Below are positions 1-8,763 of a stretch of 64,000 bases of DNA, piece after piece. Numbering within the stretch: position 1 is the first letter of the stretch; each line of letters opens with the position of its first letter. Source of the stretch: Anaerotignum sp. Lineage in GTDB: Bacteria > Bacillota > Clostridia > Lachnospirales > Anaerotignaceae. A program made the translations under genes and the position numbers. Location: positions 1 to 64,000 of the forward strand of contig JAHHTU010000004.1 in the NCBI GenBank assembly GCA_020024455.1. The letters run 5' to 3'. The notes below the pieces were generated by a model. That model ran no database searches. It was not told where the DNA came from and worked only from the letters and a program-made list of their open reading frames with translations.

Positions 1-75
1 ATATGCTATATAAAAGACTGACTGATATTTGTGGTATATTTTTTATATGAATACAGACAGTCGTTTGTTAATTTA

Positions 76-105
76 TTGACAAAATATACACCGATATCTT
101 ATATT
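76..105 (+). promoter_or_regulatory. SigA-type promoter of the ntp operon
   Basis: A TTGACA box at 76-81 is followed after 18 bases by TATATT at 100-105. It lies just upstream of a strong ribosome binding site and the first V-type ATPase gene. An imperfect inverted repeat (GACTG at 17, CAGTC near 58) precedes it and may be the end of an upstream unit, but it has no clear U-tract. Confidence 0.6.
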
Positions 106-128
106 TCTATAAAGAGGGGGGAGATTAA

Positions 129-455
129 GTGGCTTATGAAATTCTGAAAACCATTGTTGAAGCAGAAGCAAAAGCGTTAGAACACAAGAAAAACGCCGCC
201 CAAGAATTGGAACAACGCAAACAGCAGGCACAAGCGGAACTCAACACATTGTGGGAACAAACACAAAAAGATGGATTGCGCTTGGCACAGGAAACGGCAC
301 AGCGTGCTGTGGAGGATAGCGTTGCAACCATTCAAGGCATTCGACGAGAAGCAGAAGAGGCTTGTTTGGCTATCAGAAAACAAGCAGAAGACAAAAAAGA
401 GGCAGCCATACAAGCGGTTATGAGAAAGGTTGTGGGGACATATGGCAGTAACTGA
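129..455 (+). CDS. ntpF: V-type ATP synthase peripheral stalk subunit (NtpF/AhaH type)
   Basis: This 108-residue protein is almost entirely charged, Glu/Gln/Lys/Ala-rich predicted coiled coil, as expected for the small stalk subunit that pairs with subunit E and holds the catalytic head to the membrane part. It starts at GTG 129 behind AGAGGGGGGAG, the only good binding site. It overlaps the ntpI start by 14 bases. Sequence alone is not very specific for this subunit. The identity rests on size, composition and its place as first gene of a nine-gene operon in the Enterococcus hirae ntpFIKECGABD order. Confidence 0.85.
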   Translation: MAYEILKTIVEAEAKALEHKKNAAQELEQRKQQAQAELNTLWEQTQKDGLRLAQETAQRAVEDSVATIQGIRREAEEACLAIRKQAEDKKEAAIQAVMRKVVGTYGSN

Positions 456-2436
456 GATGCAAAAATTGACTGTCATTGGTTTGAATAGCAGCCGTACACC
501 GTTTTTGCATGAATTGATGCGTCTAGGAGCTGTGGAAATCAATTCCCAAGAAGGTGTCATCAATGATGAAGAATGGATGCCTGATATTTTTCGTACCAGT
601 AATAGTGCCGATGTTTCCAGATTGGAAGCGGATATTGCACGTGTCAGTGTTGCACTCGATGCCATCAATCGGTTTGACACAAGCAAAAAGCCGTTGTTAT
701 ATACCAGAAAGGAAGTTGGCAGAAAAGCGTTTGAAGAACATATGGACGCAGTCAAAACAGCCACAGAAAAAAATGTAGATAAAGCATTTCTTGCACATGA
801 AGCGATTGCAGACACAAAAACAGAAATCAATCGTTTGCAAATATTGATTGCAGGCTTGCAACCTTGGATATTGTCTGACATTCCTGTGGAATTGACAGAA
901 ACAAAATTTGCCACTGTATTATATGGTACAGTGAGTGCAAAAACCAATGCAGAACAACTCAAAACAGAAGTATTGCAGACGGTTTCTTCTGCGGTTGTGG
1001 AAGAAGTCGGAAGCGACAAACAACAAAGATATTTTGTACTGTTGTGCTTAAAGGAAGAAAAAGAAGTGCTGTATGATGCGTTACGCAAATATAATTTTTC
1101 CTCTGTTGCATTGCCCGAAGGCACAGGCACACCAAAAGAATTGATTGCACAACTGCAAAAAGAAATCGAAACACTGCAACAACAAATCGAGCAAGAACAA
1201 AAAACATTGACGGATTTGGTTGCACAAAAACAAGATATTGAGTATTTATATGATAGTTTGTGTATTAGACGGGACAGAGCAAAGGTTGTAGGCGACATGC
1301 TCAATACAGAGGCTGTATTTTATTTTGATGGGTGGGTTCCAAAAAAATGTAAAGCAGGTGTAGAAGGATTATTACAAAAATATGAATTTTATTATCAAAT
1401 CGAAGAACCCGATGCAGATGAGGAAGTGCCGATTTTGTTGCAAAACAATAGCGTTGTCACTGCATTTGAAGGGGTAACCAGTATGTATAGCTTGCCCTCC
1501 CGTCACGATATTGACCCAACCGCAATATTAGCACCATTTTATTTCTTGTTTTTTGGTTTGATGCTCAGTGACGCAGCATATGGGATTATGTTATCCGTTG
1601 GTTGTGCGATTATATTGAAAAAATATAAACCGGAAGGCAATATGTATCGTATGATTAAAATGTTCTTCTATTGTGGGATTTCCACATTTATGTGGGGGGC
1701 ATTGTTTGGCGGCTGGTTTGGTGACTTTTTCACCGTAGCGGCAAGAACCATGTTTGGCATTGACTTTGTCATACAGCCTATTTGGTTCAATCCATTGGAA
1801 GAACCGATGAAATTGTTGATTTTCTCCCTGATATTGGGTGGTATTCACATTTTTGTCGGTATGGGCGTACAGGCTTATATGTACATTCGAGATGGGCACG
1901 CTATTGACGCATTGCTGGACATTGGTTTGTGGTATGTGTTGCTGATTGGCTTGGTATTGTTTGGAATTGGCGGCACATTGGGCGATATGGTTGTAACGGT
2001 TGGAAAATATATGTCCATTGTGGGTGCAGTTGGTATTTTGCTCACCGGTGGCAGAAAGAAAAAAGGGCTTGGCAAAATCACAGGCGGTTTAGGCAGCTTG
2101 TATGGCATTACCAGTTATCTTTCTGATGTGCTTTCTTATTCCCGTTTGCTGGCATTGGGCTTGGCAACAGGGGTTGTGGCACAGGTTATCAACACATTGG
2201 GTGCATTGGCAGGCGGCGGCATTGTTGGTTCTATTGTACTGATTGTTGTATTTTTGTTTGGTACGGTATTCAATATTGCCATCAATGCATTAGGGGCATT
2301 TGTGCATTCTTGCAGATTGCAGTATGTAGAATTTTTTGGTAAGTTTTACACAGGTGGCGGTAGAGAATTCCGTCCCTTTGGAAGAAAAACAAAGTATATT
2401 AAAATTTTAGAGGAGGAAGTTGAAGATGGTAGATAG
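442..2436 (+). CDS. ntpI: V-type ATP synthase subunit I (a-type membrane subunit)
   Basis: This membrane stator subunit (664 aa from ATG 442) provides the ion half-channels beside the rotor ring. Residues 1 to about 340 are a soluble, coiled-coil-rich arm. The C-terminal half has about seven membrane segments beginning near PFYFLFFGLMLSDAAYG. The conserved block SYSRLLALGLATGV carries the arginine expected to release the ion from the rotor glutamate, and HSCRLQYVEFFGKFY is the family's C-terminal signature. A TTG at 430 is in frame, but ATG 442 is better placed after GTGGGGA. The 3' end overlaps ntpK by 11 bases, suggesting translational coupling. Confidence 0.95.
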   Translation: MAVTEMQKLTVIGLNSSRTPFLHELMRLGAVEINSQEGVINDEEWMPDIFRTSNSADVSRLEADIARVSVALDAINRFDTSKKPLLYTRKEVGRKAFEEHMDAVKTATEKNVDKAFLAHEAIADTKTEINRLQILIAGLQPWILSDIPVELTETKFATVLYGTVSAKTNAEQLKTEVLQTVSSAVVEEVGSDKQQRYFVLLCLKEEKEVLYDALRKYNFSSVALPEGTGTPKELIAQLQKEIETLQQQIEQEQKTLTDLVAQKQDIEYLYDSLCIRRDRAKVVGDMLNTEAVFYFDGWVPKKCKAGVEGLLQKYEFYYQIEEPDADEEVPILLQNNSVVTAFEGVTSMYSLPSRHDIDPTAILAPFYFLFFGLMLSDAAYGIMLSVGCAIILKKYKPEGNMYRMIKMFFYCGISTFMWGALFGGWFGDFFTVAARTMFGIDFVIQPIWFNPLEEPMKLLIFSLILGGIHIFVGMGVQAYMYIRDGHAIDALLDIGLWYVLLIGLVLFGIGGTLGDMVVTVGKYMSIVGAVGILLTGGRKKKGLGKITGGLGSLYGITSYLSDVLSYSRLLALGLATGVVAQVINTLGALAGGGIVGSIVLIVVFLFGTVFNIAINALGAFVHSCRLQYVEFFGKFYTGGGREFRPFGRKTKYIKILEEEVEDGR

Positions 2437-2914
2437 TTTATTGAACGGTCAAGTATTGGCGTTATCCGGTGCGGCGATTGCTGCAACATTGGGCGGTATT
2501 GGTAGTGCTTTGGGTGTTGGTGTGGCAGGTCAGGCTGCTGCCGGCGTTGTATCCGAAGACCCCAACAAATTCGGTCAGGTATTGTTGTTGCAGGCATTGC
2601 CCGGTACACAGGGGATTTATGGTTTGTTGATTGCATTTATCGTTATGGTAAAAATTGGTTTGCTGGGCGGCGATGGTATGTTGGATTTGACCATTGCACA
2701 AGGTGCTTCCATATTTGCGGCAGCATTGCCGATTGGTATTGTTGGTCTTTGCTCTGCGATTGCACAGGGGAAAGCAGCCGCAGCTGGTGTTATGTTGGTT
2801 GGTAAAAGACCTAGCGAATTGGCAAAAGGTATGTTGTTTGCGGCAATGGTAGAAACATACGCAGTATTGGCACTGTTGGTATCTTTCTTGATGCTCAACA
2901 GCTTGCAACTGTAA
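2426..2914 (+). CDS. ntpK: V-type ATP synthase subunit K (rotor proteolipid, Na+-type)
   Basis: This 162-aa duplicated proteolipid (four membrane helices, two hairpins) forms the rotor ring. The second hairpin keeps the ion-binding glutamate in MVETYA (E143). The first has LPGTQGIYG (L58, T61, Q62), and SAIAQGK supplies Q114. These match the Na+ ligands known from E. hirae NtpK (L61, T64, Q65, Q110, E139). I infer Na+ rather than H+ coupling. The start is ATG 2426, ten bases after AGGAGG. A TTG at 2420 is too close to that site. Confidence 0.96.
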   Translation: MVDSLLNGQVLALSGAAIAATLGGIGSALGVGVAGQAAAGVVSEDPNKFGQVLLLQALPGTQGIYGLLIAFIVMVKIGLLGGDGMLDLTIAQGASIFAAALPIGIVGLCSAIAQGKAAAAGVMLVGKRPSELAKGMLFAAMVETYAVLALLVSFLMLNSLQL

Positions 2915-2939
2915 TTTGATAAGGGGGTAAGGAACTCCT

Positions 2940-3500
2940 ATGCATGAAGGAAGAATCATTATTAATAAAATTATGTCAGAGGCAGATACGGAAATTCAGG
3001 CATTGACAACACAAGTCAATCAAGAAATTGCACAAATGCAAAAAACTGCCAATGAAAAAATAGAAAAAGAACAAGACAGATATCGCAAATTGGCAGAAGA
3101 AGAAGGCAGAAAAGCCCATGCCAAAGAAGTTTCCGCAGCGGAAATGGAGGCAAAAAAAGCATTATTGCAAGAAAAACAAAATATATTGGAAGAAGTATTG
3201 CAAGAGGCTGTCGAAAGATTGGAAAATTTGTCTGATACAGAATATGAAACAGTGGTAGGCAATATGTTGGACGGCTTAAATCCGGAACAGGGAACAGAAA
3301 TTTTGGTTTCCAAAAAAGACCAAAGACGTTTGGCAAATATTGTCACCAGAAAAGGTTTTACACTTTCTGAGCAGGCAGCCAACATTGATGGTGGATTTAT
3401 TGTGAAAAACGGCGATATTGAATACAATTATTCTTTTGCTGCCATTATGACGGTACAAAAAGAAGAAATGCAAATGACAGCAGCAAATATTTTATTTTAA
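2940..3500 (+). CDS. ntpE: V-type ATP synthase subunit E (peripheral stalk)
   Basis: This 186-aa stalk subunit has a long charged N-terminal helix (residues 1 to about 95, rich in Glu, Gln, Lys and Ala). A mixed alpha/beta C-terminal domain, ending in GGFIVKNGDIEYNYSF, binds the top of the A3B3 head. The IDGGF(I/V) element is typical of the family. It starts at ATG 2940 after AAGGGGGTAAGG. Its partner in the stalk should be the ntpF product at the head of the operon. Confidence 0.93.
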   Translation: MHEGRIIINKIMSEADTEIQALTTQVNQEIAQMQKTANEKIEKEQDRYRKLAEEEGRKAHAKEVSAAEMEAKKALLQEKQNILEEVLQEAVERLENLSDTEYETVVGNMLDGLNPEQGTEILVSKKDQRRLANIVTRKGFTLSEQAANIDGGFIVKNGDIEYNYSFAAIMTVQKEEMQMTAANILF

Positions 3501-3512
3501 GGAGGGGGGAAC

Positions 3513-4490
3513 ATGGCAAAAAACAAGATATACCCTTTTGCGGTAGCAAGTGTTCGCTCTATGGAAAATAAGCTGCTGAGCAAACAAAAGCTGATGCAGA
3601 TGGCAGAAGCAAAAACGCCGGAAGAAGCGTTGCGTTTGCTTTCTGATACAGCATATGGGGCAAACCAAGTGCAAGATGCACATCAATTTGAAGAAATGAT
3701 TGAAACGCATTTGGAAGAAACCTATATCTCTGTGGCAAAGCTCATTCCTTCTGAAACATTGATTGATATTTTTCTTTACAAAAACGATTACCACAATATC
3801 AAAGTTTTGATAAAAGAAGAAATTTTGAAAACCAACAGTAAAAGATTGTTGGTCAAAGGTGGCACAATCCCTGTGGAGGAAATGAGAAAACTGTTCAGAG
3901 AAAGAAATTATGCAGAAATGCCCTCCATTGATGGAGAGGCTGTGGAAGAAGCCATTCGCTTGTATGCAAAAACACAAAACGCAGAATATATTGATACTGT
4001 CTTGGATAAAGCGTGTTTTGCAGCGATGGACGCAAGAGCCACAGAAATGAAAAACGATTTTGTACGCAAATATGTTTCCATGCTGGCGGATTTCACAAAC
4101 TTAAAAACGTTGTTGCGTGTCAAAAAAATGCAACGCCCCTATGAAGCGTTTGAACGGGCTTGTGTTCCGGGTGGAAAAATTCGGGAAGATGTTTTTGCAA
4201 GGGCATTCAAAGAGGACAATATGATAGGTATTTTGAAAGAAACTGCCTATGGTGTATTGTGCGAACAGTATATGAACCAAGGATTTACGGCTTTTGAAAA
4301 AGCGTGTGACAATGCTTTGATGGAATTTGTAAAAACCGCAAAATATAAAACATTGACACCGGAGCCTGTGGTTGCATATATTCTTGCAAAAGAAACAGAA
4401 GCAAAATGCATCAGAATTATTATGACTTGTAAATTGCATCATATTGATGCAGATATTATAAAAGAAAGGGTGAGAGAAGTATATGTCTAA
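3513..4490 (+). CDS. ntpC: V-type ATP synthase subunit C (central stalk socket)
   Basis: This all-helical 325-aa protein corresponds to NtpC/subunit d, the funnel linking the rotor ring to the D/F shaft. The N-terminus (YPFAVASVRSMENKLLSKQK) and the C-terminal segment AYILAKETEAKCIRIIM are characteristic. It starts at ATG 3513 behind AAGGAGGGGGGA and overlaps ntpG by 8 bases. Length is usual for the bacterial subunit. Confidence 0.93.
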   Translation: MAKNKIYPFAVASVRSMENKLLSKQKLMQMAEAKTPEEALRLLSDTAYGANQVQDAHQFEEMIETHLEETYISVAKLIPSETLIDIFLYKNDYHNIKVLIKEEILKTNSKRLLVKGGTIPVEEMRKLFRERNYAEMPSIDGEAVEEAIRLYAKTQNAEYIDTVLDKACFAAMDARATEMKNDFVRKYVSMLADFTNLKTLLRVKKMQRPYEAFERACVPGGKIREDVFARAFKEDNMIGILKETAYGVLCEQYMNQGFTAFEKACDNALMEFVKTAKYKTLTPEPVVAYILAKETEAKCIRIIMTCKLHHIDADIIKERVREVYV

Positions 4491-4800
4491 GATTGGCATT
4501 ATCGGCGATAAGGACAGCATTATGGGCTTCCTCGCTCTGGGCATTGATATTTTCCCCGCATACACACAAGAAGATATCAAAAAAACCATACACAAATTGG
4601 TAGAAAATGAATATGCCATTATTTATATCACAGAAGAAGCAAGTCTGAAAGCAGGAGAAACGATTGCTCGTTATAAAGATTTAGAGTTGCCGGCAATCAT
4701 TGTCATACCCGGTATCGAAGGTAGTATGGGATTGGGCATGAATGAAGTCAGAGAGTCGGCAAAACGTGCCATTGGTGCGGATATATTATTTAGTGAATAA
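4483..4800 (+). CDS. ntpG: V-type ATP synthase subunit F (NtpG)
   Basis: This small 105-aa Rossmann-like subunit is part of the rotating shaft, where it activates ATPase function. It begins MSKIGIIGDKDSIMGFLALG, a typical subunit F start. The later ELPAIIVIPG matches the conserved central strand. ATG 4483 lies within the end of ntpC, so translation is probably coupled. ntpA follows after a short gap. Confidence 0.94.
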   Translation: MSKIGIIGDKDSIMGFLALGIDIFPAYTQEDIKKTIHKLVENEYAIIYITEEASLKAGETIARYKDLELPAIIVIPGIEGSMGLGMNEVRESAKRAIGADILFSE

Positions 4801-4821
4801 AGATTGTAGGTGAATGAGTAT

Positions 4822-6597
4822 ATGAAAGCAGGCACGATTGTAAAAGTATCAGGCCCATTGGTAATTGCCGAAGGCATGAGAGAAGCCAATATGTTTGACG
4901 TAGTGCGTGTTTCCGATAAGCGTTTGATTGGTGAAATCATCGAAATGCACGGAGATAAAGCATCTATTCAGGTATATGAAGAAACCGCAGGCTTGGGTCC
5001 TGGGGAAGAAGTGGTTTCCACAGGTATGCCAATGAGCGTGGAGTTGGGACCTGGTTTGATTTCCACCATTTATGATGGGATACAACGTCCTTTGGAAAAG
5101 TTATATGCAGCAAGTGGTACCAATATCCATAAAGGGATAGAAGCTCCGTCTTTGGATAGAGAAAAGAAATGGCATTTTGAACCTGCACGACAAGTAGGGG
5201 ATATGGTGGAAGCCGGCGATGTCATTGGTACTGTAAAAGAAACTGCTGTTGTAGAGTGTCGTATTATGGTGCCATATGGCATCAAAGGTATGATTAAAGA
5301 AATCTTTATCGGAGATTTCACAGTAGAAGAACCTGTATGTGTTGTGACAGACGGAAAAGGAAACGATATTCCGATTTCCATGATGCAAAAATGGCCGGTA
5401 CGTAAAGAAAGACCATATAAATTGAAAGAAAGCCCGGATACATTGCTGGTAACCGGACAGCGTGTCATTGATACATTTTTCCCGATTACAAAGGGCGGTG
5501 TTGCGGCAATCCCAGGGCCTTTCGGTAGCGGAAAAACAGTCACACAGCACCAGTTGGCAAAATGGGCAGATGCAGATATTGTGGTATATATCGGTTGTGG
5601 AGAACGTGGGAACGAAATGACAGACGTTTTGAACGAATTTCCGGAATTGAAAGACCCCCGTACCGGAGAGTCTTTGATGCAAAGAACGGTTTTGATTGCC
5701 AATACATCTGATATGCCGGTTGCGGCTCGTGAAGCCTCTATTTATACAGGGATTACCATTGCCGAATTTTTCAGAGATATGGGATATAGCGTTGCGTTGA
5801 TGGCAGACTCCACTTCCCGTTGGGCGGAAGCACTGCGTGAAATGTCCGGTCGTTTGGAAGAAATGCCCGGTGAAGAAGGCTATCCTGCATACTTGGGTTC
5901 TCGTTTGGCACAGTTCTATGAACGTGCAGGACGTGTGGTATGCTTGGGCGATGATGGCAGAATGGGTACTTTGACCGCTATTGGTGCGGTATCTCCTCCG
6001 GGTGGTGATACTTCCGAACCTGTATCACAGGCAACATTGCGTATTGTAAAAGTATTCTGGGGCTTGGACTCCTCTTTGGCATACAAACGTCATTTCCCTG
6101 CGATTAACTGGCTGAGCAGTTATTCTTTGTATCAGGATAAAGTGGACGTTTGGGCAGATAAAAATGTAGACGAACATTTCTCTGCACAACGTACTTTGGC
6201 AATGCGTCTGTTACAGACAGAAGCGGAATTGCAGGAAATTGTACAGTTGGTTGGTGTGGACTCTTTGTCCCACAGTGACAGATTGATTTTGGAAACCGCA
6301 CGTTCCATTCGTGAGGACTTCCTGCACCAAAACTCTTTCCATGAAGTGGATACCTACACTTCTTTGCACAAACAATATCGTATGTTGAAACTGATTTTGA
6401 CATTCTATGAAAAAGCAGGTGAAGCAATCAAACAGGGCATCACCATTCAGAAATTGACAAAATTAACAGTGATTGAACGTATTGGTCGTGCAAAATACGT
6501 GGAAGAAGAAAATGTAGACAAAACGTATGATGAAATTGAAGCAAGCATTGAAAGCGAAATACAAGATTTGATTGCAAAGGGGGCAGATGAATTATGA
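4822..6597 (+). CDS. ntpA: V-type ATP synthase catalytic subunit A
   Basis: Catalytic nucleotide-binding subunit, 591 aa from ATG 4822. The Walker A loop GPFGSGKT is at residues 232-239. The bulge insertion typical of A subunits lies between about 110 and 200, and ALMADSTSRWAEALREMSGR is the conserved catalytic region. The start MKAGTIVKVSGPLV fits the family better than a GTG four codons upstream (4810), which sits inside the AGGTGA binding site. The stop overlaps the ntpB start as ATGA. Confidence 0.97.
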   Translation: MKAGTIVKVSGPLVIAEGMREANMFDVVRVSDKRLIGEIIEMHGDKASIQVYEETAGLGPGEEVVSTGMPMSVELGPGLISTIYDGIQRPLEKLYAASGTNIHKGIEAPSLDREKKWHFEPARQVGDMVEAGDVIGTVKETAVVECRIMVPYGIKGMIKEIFIGDFTVEEPVCVVTDGKGNDIPISMMQKWPVRKERPYKLKESPDTLLVTGQRVIDTFFPITKGGVAAIPGPFGSGKTVTQHQLAKWADADIVVYIGCGERGNEMTDVLNEFPELKDPRTGESLMQRTVLIANTSDMPVAAREASIYTGITIAEFFRDMGYSVALMADSTSRWAEALREMSGRLEEMPGEEGYPAYLGSRLAQFYERAGRVVCLGDDGRMGTLTAIGAVSPPGGDTSEPVSQATLRIVKVFWGLDSSLAYKRHFPAINWLSSYSLYQDKVDVWADKNVDEHFSAQRTLAMRLLQTEAELQEIVQLVGVDSLSHSDRLILETARSIREDFLHQNSFHEVDTYTSLHKQYRMLKLILTFYEKAGEAIKQGITIQKLTKLTVIERIGRAKYVEEENVDKTYDEIEASIESEIQDLIAKGADEL

Positions 6598-7970
6598 TAA
6601 AAGAATATCGTTCTATTCAGGAAGTTGCTGGCCCTCTGATGGTAGTATCCGGTGTAGAAGGCGTAAAATATGATGAAATGGGCGAAATTGAATTGTCCAA
6701 CGGCGAAATTAGAAGATGCCGTGTCATGGAAGTCAATGGCGATACTGCTTTGGTACAGTTGTTTGAAAGTGCAACCGGTATCAACCTTTCTGACAGTAAA
6801 GTGCGTTTTTTGGGCAAGAGCTTGGACTTTGGCGTTTCTCCCGACATATTAGGCCGTGTATTTAGCGGTATGGGAAAGCCCATTGATGGCGGCCCGGATA
6901 TCATTCCGGAAAAACGTATGGACATCAACGGCGCACCTTTGAACCCTGCCGCAAGAGAATATCCTGCGGAATTTATACAGACAGGGGTTTCTGCGATTGA
7001 TGGTTTGAATACATTGGTGCGTGGACAAAAATTACCGATTTTCTCCTGCTCCGGTTTGCCACACGCAAACTTGGCGGTACAGATTGCAAGACAGGCAAAA
7101 GTAAGAGGTACAGACTCTAAATTTGCGGTTGTGTTTGCAGCGGTTGGTATTACATTTGAAGATGCGGAGTTCTTTATCAATGACTTCAAACAAACCGGTG
7201 CGATTGACCGTTCTGTGGTGTTTGTAAACTTGGCAAATGACCCTGCGGTAGAGCGTATTTGTACACCGAAAATGGCATTGACAGCGGCAGAATACTTGGC
7301 ATTTGAACAAGGTATGCACGTTTTGGTTATCATTACAGATATTACAAACTATGCAGAAGCATTGCGTGAAGTATCTGCGGCAAAAAAAGAAGTGCCCGGA
7401 CGTCGTGGTTATCCCGGTTATTTGTATACAGACTTGGCGACCATGTATGAAAGAGCAGGGCGTATCAAAGGCAACCCCGGTTCTATTACCATGATTCCCA
7501 TTTTGACCATGCCGGAAGATGACAAAACACACCCAATCCCTGACTTGACAGGTTATATCACAGAAGGGCAGATTATATTGAGTCGTGATTTGTATAAAAA
7601 AGGTATCCAACCACCCATTGATGTATTGCCTTCTTTGTCCCGTCTGAAAGATAAAGGGATTGGGAAAGAAAAAACAAGAGAAGACCATGCAGATACCATG
7701 AACCAGTTGTTTGCAGCATATTCCAGAGGGAAAGATGCCAAAGAATTGATGGCAATTTTGGGGGAAAGTGCATTGTCTGATGTGGATTTGCAATATGCAA
7801 AATTCGCAGATGAATTTGAAAAACAATATGTTTCCCAAGGATTCAGAACCGACAGAACCATTGAGCAAACATTGGATATTGGCTGGAAATTGCTTCGTAT
7901 ATTGCCAAAGAGTGAATTGAAGCGTATTCGTGACGAATATTTGGAAAAATATTTGGCGGACGAGGAGTGA
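6594..7970 (+). CDS. ntpB: V-type ATP synthase subunit B
   Basis: Non-catalytic nucleotide-binding subunit of the A3B3 head, 458 aa. It begins with the expected EYRSIQEVAGPLMVV and carries the B-subunit features GQKLPIFSCSGLPHANLA, where the P-loop is degenerate, and PGRRGYPGYLYTDLATMYERAGR. The start overlaps the ntpA stop by 4 bases. The ntpD start is six bases after its stop. Confidence 0.97.
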   Translation: MIKEYRSIQEVAGPLMVVSGVEGVKYDEMGEIELSNGEIRRCRVMEVNGDTALVQLFESATGINLSDSKVRFLGKSLDFGVSPDILGRVFSGMGKPIDGGPDIIPEKRMDINGAPLNPAAREYPAEFIQTGVSAIDGLNTLVRGQKLPIFSCSGLPHANLAVQIARQAKVRGTDSKFAVVFAAVGITFEDAEFFINDFKQTGAIDRSVVFVNLANDPAVERICTPKMALTAAEYLAFEQGMHVLVIITDITNYAEALREVSAAKKEVPGRRGYPGYLYTDLATMYERAGRIKGNPGSITMIPILTMPEDDKTHPIPDLTGYITEGQIILSRDLYKKGIQPPIDVLPSLSRLKDKGIGKEKTREDHADTMNQLFAAYSRGKDAKELMAILGESALSDVDLQYAKFADEFEKQYVSQGFRTDRTIEQTLDIGWKLLRILPKSELKRIRDEYLEKYLADEE

Positions 7971-7976
7971 TGAACC

Positions 7977-8651
7977 ATGGCAAAATTAAATGTCAATCCA
8001 ACCAGAATGGAGATGACAAGACTCAAACGCCAACTCAAAACTGCAACCAGAGGACATAAATTGCTCAAAGATAAACTGGACGAATTGATGAAACAGTTTT
8101 TGGAAATTGTAAGAGAAAACAAGAGATTGCGTGAAGAAGCGGAAAAAGCATTGGAAAGTGCATATCAGGATTTTATCATTGCAAGAGCGGTGTTGAGCGA
8201 AAGCACGTTATCCACAGCTCTGATGATTCCACAACAGTCCGTTTCCGTAAAAGTCAAACAAAGAAACATCATGAGCGTGAATGTACCTGTGTTTGATTTC
8301 CAAAAATCTGAGGGCAGTGGCGATATTTATCCCTATGGTATGGCGTTTACCTCTGGGGAATTGGATAGTGCAATGAATGCTTTTTCTGATGCGATGGAGC
8401 CATTGTTGCGTTTGGCAGAAAGCGAAAAAACCGCACAACTTTTGGCACAGGAAATTGAACGCACCCGTCGACGGGTAAATGCTTTGGAAAATGTCATGAT
8501 TCCAAATTATCAGGAAACCATTAAGTTTATTGCGATGAAGTTGGAAGAAAATGAAAGAGCAAGCACAACAAGATTGATGAAAGTCAAAGATATGGTTTTG
8601 AAAAAAACATTAGAGGAAAAACATAAGCAAGATGAGGCGTTACAAGCCTAA
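7977..8651 (+). CDS. ntpD: V-type ATP synthase subunit D (central shaft)
   Basis: This 224-aa antiparallel coiled-coil subunit rotates inside the A3B3 head. The signature at the N-terminus is LNVNPTRMEMTRLKRQLKTA, and EIERTRRRVNALENVMIPNY is the conserved C-terminal helix. It starts at ATG 7977 after GAGGAGTGA. It is the last gene of the operon and a hairpin terminator follows at once. The ntpH and ntpJ genes that end the E. hirae operon are absent here. Confidence 0.96.
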   Translation: MAKLNVNPTRMEMTRLKRQLKTATRGHKLLKDKLDELMKQFLEIVRENKRLREEAEKALESAYQDFIIARAVLSESTLSTALMIPQQSVSVKVKQRNIMSVNVPVFDFQKSEGSGDIYPYGMAFTSGELDSAMNAFSDAMEPLLRLAESEKTAQLLAQEIERTRRRVNALENVMIPNYQETIKFIAMKLEENERASTTRLMKVKDMVLKKTLEEKHKQDEALQA

Positions 8652-8660
8652 CAAAATTAA

Positions 8661-8695
8661 GAGGTGTATTTTTGATAAATACACTTCTTTTTTTT
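8661..8695 (+). terminator. Rho-independent terminator of the ntp operon
   Basis: GAGGTGTATTT at 8661 pairs with AAATACACTTC ending at 8687, with one G-T pair and a short TTGAT loop, followed by a run of T. It lies ten bases after the ntpD stop. Confidence 0.85.
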
Positions 8696-8704
8696 GAAGA
8701 ATTT

Positions 8705-8735
8705 CATTTGCAAATGCAGAATTTATTAGTATAAT
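8705..8735 (+). promoter_or_regulatory. Promoter of the nucleoside hydrolase with overlapping palindrome
   Basis: TTGCAA at 8708-8713 and TATAAT at 8730-8735 are separated by 16 bases. The -35 box lies inside a perfect 12-base palindrome, CATTTGCAAATG (8705-8716), which could be an operator. Confidence 0.55.
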
Positions 8736-8763
8736 AAAATTTAGAAAAAGGAGAGGTAAAATA

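Noticed and set aside
177..1304. Long open frame on the minus strand opposite ntpF/ntpI
   Set aside because: Its translation is Ser/Cys/Phe-rich low-complexity sequence without a known motif. It lies wholly opposite a well-conserved V-ATPase gene and has no ribosome binding site. It is a codon-usage shadow. Similar antisense frames opposite ntpB (7032-7868), dxr (24169-25314), fhs (36141-37397) and typA (57775-58769) were rejected for the same reasons.
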